A stretch of DNA of 6,395 bases from Pseudarthrobacter sp. (GTDB lineage Bacteria > Actinomycetota > Actinomycetes > Actinomycetales > Micrococcaceae), in assembly GCA_013362385.1 (NCBI GenBank), contig JABFWC010000440.1:1-6395 (forward strand), written 5' to 3'. Shown in pieces: positions 1 through 4,781 of this stretch (positions within the stretch are counted from its first letter, which is position 1; each line of letters starts with the position of its first letter). Below the pieces are notes generated by a model that had not been told where the DNA came from, ran no database searches, and was given only the letters and a program-made list of their open reading frames with translations. A program made the translations under genes and the position numbers.

Positions 1-394
1 GATGCGCCGCCATAAGATATGGGGCCACGCCCGGGTCCAGGTCCACGTACGCGGCGCGCAGCCTGTTCATGGCCGTTACGTACATGAGGTCCTCGTGCGC
101 CACATTCATCACCCGGAGCTGGGTCAGGAGCCCTACTGCGGCGTCGATGGCCAGGACAACCACGGCCACCAGGCCAAAGGCATCCGAGAATCCGGTGGCC
201 TGCCCCACCAGCGCCACGCTGACCACGCTGGCAGAGGTGAACGTCAGGAACATGCTGATCCGGGTCAGCACCTCGCCCTGGGTCGTGCTGCGCGATGCCA
301 GCAGGCCCCAGTGCTCCGTGGCGAGCAGTTGGGCTCGTACGGATGCCGGAACCTCACCCTGCCGGCGTGATGCTTCGCCGTCCTCGATGGACAT
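1..394 (-). CDS. Small two-helix membrane protein of unknown function (partial, 3' end outside window)
   Basis: An open frame runs without a stop from an ATG at 394 off the left edge, giving 131 residues with the C-terminus missing. A Shine-Dalgarno run GGGAGGA (411-405) lies 10 bases before the ATG, and the gene begins only 19 bases after the symporter stop, so it is the last visible gene of the leftward operon. The N-terminus is polar (MSIEDGEASRRQGEV). Two hydrophobic stretches follow, about residues 46-66 and 73-93, then a soluble stretch containing NRLRAAYVDLDPGVAPYLM. I recall similar uncharacterised actinobacterial membrane proteins with this LLATEHWGLLASRS-type start but know no function for them. 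Codon use matches the neighbours. It is probably an accessory or co-regulated protein of the transport operon, though this is only inferred from position. The coding call is strong; the role is unknown. Confidence 0.8.
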   Translation of the reverse strand, partial: MSIEDGEASRRQGEVPASVRAQLLATEHWGLLASRSTTQGEVLTRISMFLTFTSASVVSVALVGQATGFSDAFGLVAVVVLAIDAAVGLLTQLRVMNVAHEDLMYVTAMNRLRAAYVDLDPGVAPYLMAAH

Positions 395-413
395 GGCGTA
401 ATTGTCCTCCCGG

Positions 414-1925
414 TCACCGCTCGGTTGCCAGAGGCCGTTCCGGGGTGTGCAGGCGCGTCATCATGCGCGGCATGCCGGCGGGGACGCGGTGGGCGGTGGC
501 CCGGGACACGATAACCATGACGGCGAACGCCGTGGGCACCGTCCAGGCCGCGGGCTGCGCCAGCCACGGGGGAGTCTGCCCTGTACCGGCGACGGCGCCA
601 ACCACCATCGCGCCGCCACACAGCAGCCCGCCGGTCAGCATCCCGGCGATGGCCCCCGCGTCCGTCAGCCCGCGCCACCAGATGCCCAGCAGCAGCACCG
701 GGCAAACCGTGGAAGCGGTGAAAGCAAACACGAGTCCCACACTGCCCGCGAGGGCAAGGGAGTCGGTCATGAAGGCAAAGCCCAGGGGAACGACGACGGC
801 CGCGACGGCGGCAAGCCGGAACCCGCGGACGCTGCCGCCCAGGACATCCTGGCTGATGACGCCGGCCAGGGAAACCACCAGGCCCGAGGTGGTGGACAGG
901 AACGCGGCGAAGGCCCCGGCCACGACCAGGGCGGACAGCAGATCGCCTGCCACGCCGCCCAGGAGCCGGCCGGGCAGGAGCAGCACCATGGCATCCGCCT
1001 GTCCGGCGCGGGCCAGGCCCGGGGCGAAGACACGGGCCACCAGTCCGTAGGCAGTGGGGAACAGGTAGAAGACGGACAGCAGTCCGAGCACGATCAGCGT
1101 GGTCCGGCGCGCCGAGTGTCCGTCCGGGTTGGTATAGAAGCGGACGAGCACGTGCGGCAGCCCCAGGGTGCCGAAGAGCAGGGCGACCAGCAGCGACACG
1201 TTCTGGTACGGCCCGGCCGGGGACGCGCCCGTGGGGTTGGCGGCGGGTGGGGCGAGGGGCGCAGCCCCGTTGCCGGCCAGCACGAAGATGATGAACAGGA
1301 TGGGAACGGCGAGGGCCGTGAGCTTGAGCCAGTACTGGAACGCCTGGACGAAAGTGATGGAGCGCATTCCGCCTGCCACGACGGTCAGGCACACCACCAC
1401 CACCACGGCCACCGAACCCACCCACGACGGCAGGCCGGTGGCGATCCGGACGGTCAGCGCCGCGCCGTGCAGCTGGGGCACGATGTACAGCCACCCCACC
1501 GTCACCACCGCAAGGCTGGTCACCCTCCGCACGGCCGGTGAAGCGAGCCGGGCTTCGGTGAAGTCCGGGATGGTGTAGGCGCCGGACCGCCGCAGCGGCG
1601 CCGCCACGAAAAGCAGCAGCATCAGGTATCCGGCGGTGTAGCCCACGGGAAACCACAGGGCGTCCGTGCCGGAGAGGAGGATGAGCCCGGCGACGCCGAG
1701 GAAACTCGCCGCGGACAGGTACTCGCCTCCGATCGCCGACGCGTTCCACCAGGGCCGGACCGTCCTTGACGCCACGTAGAAGTCGCTTGTGGTGCGGGAG
1801 ATGCGAAGGCCGTGGAAGCCGATCACGACCGTAGCCACGGTCACCACCGCCACGGCGGCCATCGCGACGCCGGCACTCACCGGTTCCCCGCTGCGTGGCG
1901 GCTCATTGTTCCCCGGCCAGGTCAC
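414..1925 (-). CDS. Sodium:solute symporter (SSS/SLC5 family), ActP-related, probable carboxylate transporter
   Basis: This 503-residue integral membrane protein belongs to the SSS family, which imports organic solutes by cation symport across the cytoplasmic membrane. Family marks include IGGEYLSAASFLG at residues 65-77 (first core helix), a GGMRSITFVQAFQYWLK loop near 185-201, LPHVLVRFYT at 256-265 (shared with ActP/MctC), and FLSTTSG at 342-348. By alignment of the motif with PutP (S340/T341), S344 and T345 would be sodium ligands. Many helices are visible from residue 18 to about 490, and the length is normal for the family. The chosen start is a GTG at 1925, which overlaps the upstream DUF485-like gene by 23 bases; GAGG lies 9 bases before it. 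It resembles acetate/monocarboxylate symporters but is clearly diverged from the second symporter in this window. The substrate is not evident; a short carboxylate is a reasonable guess. Confidence 0.93.
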   Translation of the reverse strand: MTWPGNNEPPRSGEPVSAGVAMAAVAVVTVATVVIGFHGLRISRTTSDFYVASRTVRPWWNASAIGGEYLSAASFLGVAGLILLSGTDALWFPVGYTAGYLMLLLFVAAPLRRSGAYTIPDFTEARLASPAVRRVTSLAVVTVGWLYIVPQLHGAALTVRIATGLPSWVGSVAVVVVVCLTVVAGGMRSITFVQAFQYWLKLTALAVPILFIIFVLAGNGAAPLAPPAANPTGASPAGPYQNVSLLVALLFGTLGLPHVLVRFYTNPDGHSARRTTLIVLGLLSVFYLFPTAYGLVARVFAPGLARAGQADAMVLLLPGRLLGGVAGDLLSALVVAGAFAAFLSTTSGLVVSLAGVISQDVLGGSVRGFRLAAVAAVVVPLGFAFMTDSLALAGSVGLVFAFTASTVCPVLLLGIWWRGLTDAGAIAGMLTGGLLCGGAMVVGAVAGTGQTPPWLAQPAAWTVPTAFAVMVIVSRATAHRVPAGMPRMMTRLHTPERPLATER

Positions 1926-2274
1926 GGTAGCGCGCCTCGTTCCGGGCCGCCGTCCTGACGTACAGCCAGGCGCTGAGGCCGATCACCGGGTAGATCCCGA
2001 CCCCGAGCAGCAGCCACCCGAAGGGAACGCCCGCTATGCCCGTCTCCGCCAGCCCCGGTGCAAGGACCAGCAGCAGCGGGAACGCGGCCAGGATCAGCAG
2101 GAAGCCGGCGGCCACCACGAGGGCCAGGCGCAGCTGCGACCTGATCAGGGACCGCACGAAGACCTGCCCCACGTCCGAATCCTGCGCGGTTTCCCGAGAT
2201 TCCACTGGCCCGGCGGCGCGCTGGCCGGGAAGGCCCTGCCCCGTGTGCGGGGCGGTTACCCGGACCCTGGTCAT
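1903..2274 (-). CDS. DUF485-like two-helix membrane protein, partner of the SSS symporter
   Basis: This encodes 123 residues from an ATG at 2274 that overlaps the response-regulator stop in an ATGA arrangement, indicating translational coupling. The frame stays open further upstream (to 2460), but that part lies inside the regulator gene and has shadow-like composition, so the ATG at 2274 is preferred. A polar N-terminus of about 45 residues precedes two hydrophobic helices, roughly 48-73 and 80-106, which end in WLYVRTAARNEARYRDLAGEQ. That tail is typical of small proteins encoded directly before actinobacterial SSS symporters, related to the DUF485/YjcH group. Known family context is co-transcription with ActP-type transporters; the molecular role is unsettled. 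Its stop overlaps the symporter start by 23 bases. It is probably a membrane accessory or assembly factor for that symporter, which is inferred from context. Confidence 0.85.
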   Translation of the reverse strand: MTRVRVTAPHTGQGLPGQRAAGPVESRETAQDSDVGQVFVRSLIRSQLRLALVVAAGFLLILAAFPLLLVLAPGLAETGIAGVPFGWLLLGVGIYPVIGLSAWLYVRTAARNEARYRDLAGEQ

Positions 2275-2987
2275 GAGTGCGGCCTGATCCTGGTCGCTTC
2301 CAGCTTCTCCCGCACCGTGGGCAGGTGGCGCCGGCTGATGGGCAGCCCCGCGCCCGCCACGGTGACGCGCGGCCCGTCGGCCGCCAGTTTCATCGAGGAG
2401 ACATGCTTGAGCGCTACCAGGTAGGAGCGGTGGGTGCGGATGAACCCTGCGTCCGCCCATTGCTGTTCCAGGTCGGCAAGCGGTACGCGGATGAGGTAAC
2501 TGGCGTCGGCGGTGTGCAGCCGTGCATAGTCACCCTGGGCCTGGACATATGTGACGTCGTCGCGCCGGATCATCCTGGTGGTGCCGCCCTGGTCGACGGT
2601 GATCATCTCCGGTGCCGCACCGCCGTCGCGCAGTTCGCTGATCCGGGCCACCGAACGCGCCAGGCGCTCGGCGCGGACCGGCTTGAGCAGGTAGTCCACG
2701 GCGGCCAGTTCAAATGCCGCCAGGGCGTGCTCCTCATCCGCGGTGACAAATACCACCACCGGCGGATTGCTGCTTCCGGCAATGGCGGCGGCGATGTCCA
2801 GCCCGGACACCGCGGGCATGTGGATGTCCAGGAATACGGCATCAATGCCGCCCGCGGACAGTGCGCGCAGAGCGTCGGTGCCGGACATCGCCCGTTGGAT
2901 CCTGCCGATGCGTCCGTCCCTTCCCAGCAGGAACGCCAGTTCCTCCACGGCGGGCAGCTCATCATCAACGACGAGGACGTTAATCAT
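2271..2987 (-). CDS. LytTR-family response regulator (LytR/AlgR type)
   Basis: This 238-residue DNA-binding response regulator is the partner of the adjacent kinase. The N-terminal receiver domain (about 1-118) has the acidic pair D8/D9, phospho-acceptor D54 in VFLDIHMP, the conserved T82 in FVTADEEHA, and K102 in YLLKPV, so it looks fully functional. The C-terminal LytTR domain (about 127-232) shows the typical DDVTYVQAQGDYARLHT strand region, FIRTHRSYLVAL at 182-193, and LPISRRH at 215-221. Such domains bind paired direct repeats spaced about two helical turns apart. It follows the kinase by 36 bases and overlaps the next gene by 4. The ATG at 2987 matches the expected family N-terminus (MINVLVVDDE), but the GGAGG that should serve it directly abuts the ATG. 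Likely targets are the flanking transporter operons, which is inferred from position. Confidence 0.95.
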   Translation of the reverse strand: MINVLVVDDELPAVEELAFLLGRDGRIGRIQRAMSGTDALRALSAGGIDAVFLDIHMPAVSGLDIAAAIAGSSNPPVVVFVTADEEHALAAFELAAVDYLLKPVRAERLARSVARISELRDGGAAPEMITVDQGGTTRMIRRDDVTYVQAQGDYARLHTADASYLIRVPLADLEQQWADAGFIRTHRSYLVALKHVSSMKLAADGPRVTVAGAGLPISRRHLPTVREKLEATRIRPHS

Positions 2988-3023
2988 CCTCCAAGCGTAC
3001 TTCCAGCGGCGGCGGCGACGGCC

Positions 3024-4205
3024 TTACGCGTCGTGGCCAGGCTGGGATTTCGGCACCCGCATGGTGATGAGGGTCCCCTCGCCGGGCGCCGTCTCGATGA
3101 CCAGGCCGTGGTCGTTGCCGTACACCTGCCGCAGCCGCGCGTCCACGTTGCGCAGCCCCACGTGGTCCCCGTCGGTGTGGCCCGCCAGCATGGACCGCAG
3201 GTGCCCGGGGTCCATGCCCATGCCGTCGTCCTCGATCCTCACCTCGGCAAAGGCCCCGGCGTCCTCGGCCGTGATGCTGATGTGTCCCGGCCCCTCCTTC
3301 GCCTCCAGCCCGTGCCGGACGGCGTTTTCCACCAAGGGCTGCAGGCTGAGGAAGGGGATGACGGTGCCGAGCACTTCCGGCGCCACCCGAAGGCTGACTT
3401 GGACGCGCTCGCCGAACCGGGCGCGTTCGAGCAACAGGTAGCGGTCGATGCAGCGGAGTTCCTCGGCCAGGGTGGTGAAATCGCCGTGCCGGCGGAAGGA
3501 GTAGCGGGTGAAGTCCGCGAACTCCACCACCAGCTCCCTGGCCCGGGCGGGATCGGTGTTGATGAAGGAGGCGATCGCGTTGAGCGAGTTGTAGATGAAA
3601 TGGGGGCTGATCTGGGCGCGCAGTGCCCGCACCTCGGCTTCCATCAACAGGGTCCGGGACGCGTCCAGCTCCGCCAGTTCCACCTGCGCCGCCACCCAGT
3701 CCGCCACCTCGCCCGTGGCCCGCACCAGGCCCGCCCCCGCAGCAGGCGCGAAGGCCGCGACGGCGCCCGCCACCCGGCTGCCGGCGCGAACGGGCGCGAT
3801 CACCGCGGCCAAAGCGCCGCCCGTTCCCTCCGGGCCGGCGGGGAGCACCGCGGCCCTGCCCGACGCCAGCACGCTTGCCGCCAGCTCCATCAGGTCGGTC
3901 CCGGCGTCGTCCGCGGCACCATCCCAGGCCAGGACGCCCGCGGTATCCGTAATAGCCAGCGCCTCGCAGCCGAGCAGGGCGCGCAATTGGCGGCTGGCCT
4001 TCGCGGCACCCGCCGGGTTGAGCCCGCGCCGGAGGTGCTGGCCGGCCTGCGAGGCCGCGTGGAGGGTGTTGTAGGTGGCCCGCTCGGCGTCGGTGCCCAG
4101 GTCGCGGAAGGAGCGCAGCACCTTCAGCCCCACGGCGACGACGACGGCGATCGACATCGCGATCACCGCCACGGCCGCGGCGGTCAGGAGGGGGGAGTCC
4201 GGCAT
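3024..4205 (-). CDS. LytS-type sensor histidine kinase with a single N-terminal helix and GAF-like region
   Basis: This 393-residue kinase is the first gene of the leftward operon. One hydrophobic helix (about 8-28) anchors it. Residues about 40-180 form a cytosolic region that looks like a GAF-type sensor, with an ALLGCEALAITD segment near 76-87; this domain call is tentative. The His_kinase (PF06580) core carries QISPHFIYNSLNAIASFI, with H202 as the likely phospho-acceptor. The ATPase domain has the N-box QPLVENAVRHGL (289-300), EDDGMGM (325-331) and GLRNVDARL (350-358). It lacks the multi-helix LYT sensor of classical LytS, so the signal is probably intracellular. The ATG at 4205 is chosen because the anchor helix begins just after it. 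In-frame ATGs at 4244 and 4388 are possible but lie in the intergenic region and add unstructured sequence. No good ribosome binding site precedes 4205. The stop is TAA at 3024-3026. Confidence 0.93.
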   Translation of the reverse strand: MPDSPLLTAAAVAVIAMSIAVVVAVGLKVLRSFRDLGTDAERATYNTLHAASQAGQHLRRGLNPAGAAKASRQLRALLGCEALAITDTAGVLAWDGAADDAGTDLMELAASVLASGRAAVLPAGPEGTGGALAAVIAPVRAGSRVAGAVAAFAPAAGAGLVRATGEVADWVAAQVELAELDASRTLLMEAEVRALRAQISPHFIYNSLNAIASFINTDPARARELVVEFADFTRYSFRRHGDFTTLAEELRCIDRYLLLERARFGERVQVSLRVAPEVLGTVIPFLSLQPLVENAVRHGLEAKEGPGHISITAEDAGAFAEVRIEDDGMGMDPGHLRSMLAGHTDGDHVGLRNVDARLRQVYGNDHGLVIETAPGEGTLITMRVPKSQPGHDA

Positions 4206-4212
4206 GCTGCCC

Positions 4213-4218
4213 AGCGTA
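4213..4218 (-). promoter_or_regulatory. Possible -10 element for a leaderless kinase transcript
   Basis: On the minus strand TACGCT fits the TANNNT -10 pattern and ends 7 bases before the kinase ATG (4205). Transcription would then start at or next to the A of the ATG, giving a leaderless message, which is common in actinobacteria. This agrees with the lack of a Shine-Dalgarno sequence. No convincing -35 hexamer is present at 17-18 bases, as would fit an activator-dependent promoter. This is an inference from short motifs. Confidence 0.35.
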
Positions 4219-4226
4219 GCCGCGGG

Positions 4227-4256
4227 AACCGCTTGCCGCAGCATCGCAACCGTTGA
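4227..4256 (+). promoter_or_regulatory. Candidate LytTR operator: direct repeat phased by 21 bp
   Basis: AACCGCTTG (4227-4235) and AACCGTTGA (4248-4256) are direct repeats with an offset of exactly 21 bases, two helical turns. The second copy's ACCGTTGAG (4249-4257) fits the published LytTR half-site pattern [TA][AC][CA]GTTN[AG][TG] in full; the first copy is imperfect. Paired direct half-sites with about 12 bases between them are the known arrangement for LytTR regulators. The pair lies about 22-51 bases upstream of the kinase ATG and about 145-174 upstream of the DUF485 ATG. It could serve autoregulation, control of the acetate-symporter operon, or both. Confidence 0.45.
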
Positions 4257-4304
4257 GCGACCACGAGCCCCGCGAGGCTGGAATACCGCCCGGCTGCGCA
4301 GCAG

Positions 4305-4320
4305 AGTGATTGCAGTCACA
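4305..4320 (+). promoter_or_regulatory. CRP/GlxR-like cAMP-receptor binding site
   Basis: AGTGATTGCAGTCACA matches TGTGA-N6-TCACA at nine of ten defined positions; only the first base differs. CRP-family regulators (GlxR in corynebacteria, CRP in Micrococcales) bind this pattern. The centre lies about 88 bases upstream of the DUF485 ATG, a plausible activator or repressor distance for the rightward operon. Carbon-status control of acetate uptake genes is well known in bacteria, so the context fits. Binding is inferred from the motif only. Confidence 0.55.
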
Positions 4321-4328
4321 TCTGCGGT

Positions 4329-4346
4329 GTTTCCTGTGCAGTTTCC
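4329..4346 (+). repeat. Short tandem GTTTCC repeat, 12-base period
   Basis: GTTTCC occurs at 4329-4334 and again at 4341-4346, with a related GTTCC at 4349-4353. The repeats lie between the CRP-like site and the DUF485 start, where the rightward promoter should be. They may be a regulator site or chance; the 12-base spacing is not the usual LytTR spacing. Confidence 0.25.
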
Positions 4347-4390
4347 CTGTTCCAGGTCGGGCCGCCCCTGTGTACCGGCAAGTCTCAACG

Positions 4391-4396
4391 AGGAGG
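4391..4396 (+). promoter_or_regulatory. Strong ribosome binding site of the DUF485-actP operon
   Basis: AGGAGG lies 4 bases before the ATG at 4401 and is the best Shine-Dalgarno match in the window. It fixes the start of the DUF485 gene and suggests strong translation of the acetate-symporter operon, in contrast to the kinase gene, which has no clear site. Confidence 0.8.
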
Positions 4397-4400
4397 AACA

Positions 4401-4781
4401 ATGGGTAACGAGGCCCGCACCCCGGACGCAGCGGCGTCCGTGGATTTCGAGCAGGTGCAGTCAACCGGGCAGTTCCAGGAACTGCGCAAGCGTCACCGCA
4501 GCTTTGTCTTCCCCATGGCAGTGGCCTTCCTGCTGTGGTACTTCGCGTATGTCCTGCTCGCCGACTATGCGGTGGGATTCATGTCCACCAAGGTCTGGGG
4601 CAACATCAACGTGGGCCTGATCCTGGGCCTGCTCCAGTTCGTCTCCACGTTCGCCATCACCGGCTGGTACGTGCACTACTCCAACAAGCGGCTGGACCCC
4701 ATCGCCTCGGACATCCGGCACGGGATCGAGGGGCACGAATTCGATAAGGACGGGAAACGAGTGGGCGGGGCCAACAAATGA
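4401..4781 (+). CDS. DUF485 family membrane protein, partner of the acetate symporter
   Basis: This 126-residue protein belongs to DUF485 (YjcH-like), encoded directly before ActP/MctC symporters in many bacteria. After a polar N-terminus, residues about 16-34 (FEQVQSTGQFQELRKRHRSF) carry the family's usual amphipathic entry. Two membrane helices follow, about 35-55 (with FVFPMAVAFLLWYFAYVLLADY) and 70-92 (with NVGLILGLLQFVSTFAITGWYVHY). The charged tail reaches GANK. The start is fixed by AGGAGG just upstream. The stop overlaps the symporter start in an ATGA arrangement, so translation is coupled. The biochemical role of DUF485 is not settled; a role in symporter stability or function is inferred from constant co-occurrence. 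It is only distantly like the DUF485-like protein of the leftward operon. Confidence 0.93.
   Translation: MGNEARTPDAAASVDFEQVQSTGQFQELRKRHRSFVFPMAVAFLLWYFAYVLLADYAVGFMSTKVWGNINVGLILGLLQFVSTFAITGWYVHYSNKRLDPIASDIRHGIEGHEFDKDGKRVGGANK

Larger units (their letters stand above)
4206..4400. promoter_or_regulatory. Divergent intergenic regulatory region between the two operons
   Basis: These 195 bases are the only sizeable noncoding stretch. They separate the kinase start from the DUF485-actP operon start, so they should hold both promoters. Visible inside are a possible -10 element for the kinase, a 21-bp-phased direct repeat, a perfect 10-bp palindrome GCTGCGCAGC (4293-4302), a CRP/GlxR-like palindrome, a GTTTCC tandem repeat and a strong ribosome binding site. 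CGTTGAG at 4251-4257 recurs inverted as CTCAACG at 4384-4390. I could not identify a convincing -35/-10 pair for the rightward operon. Longer frames read through this region on both strands, but none has the composition of a real protein. Confidence 0.8.

Noticed and set aside
395..413. Possible terminator between the symporter and the partial membrane protein gene
   Set aside because: The gap is only 19 bases, holds a ribosome binding site and has no hairpin or T-run.
402..1541. A 379-codon plus-strand frame opposite the symporter
   Set aside because: It is Gly/Gln/His/Arg-rich, antisense to a well-supported membrane protein, and has no domain.
265..1749. A 494-codon minus-strand frame overlapping the symporter
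   Set aside because: It is an out-of-frame shadow of the symporter with Arg/Gly/Pro/Ala-rich low-complexity composition and no membrane helices, while the other frame is a clear SSS protein.
2275..2460. N-terminal extension of the DUF485-like protein to an upstream ATG at 2460
   Set aside because: It lies inside the LytTR domain coding region and has shadow-like composition, while the ATGA-coupled start at 2274 gives the expected length.
2277..4256. A 659-codon open frame on the plus strand opposite the regulator and kinase
   Set aside because: It is rich in Arg, Gly, His, Gln and Pro with no recognisable domain, and lies wholly antisense to two genes with clear motifs. Long antisense frames are expected in GC-rich DNA.
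4206..4388. N-terminal extension of the kinase to an ATG at 4388
   Set aside because: It would add 61 residues without family resemblance, fill the whole divergent promoter region and overlap the candidate regulator sites.
2980..4464. A 494-codon minus-strand frame overlapping the kinase
   Set aside because: It is an out-of-frame shadow of the kinase that also crosses the intergenic region and the DUF485 start; its composition is Arg/Gly-rich without motifs.
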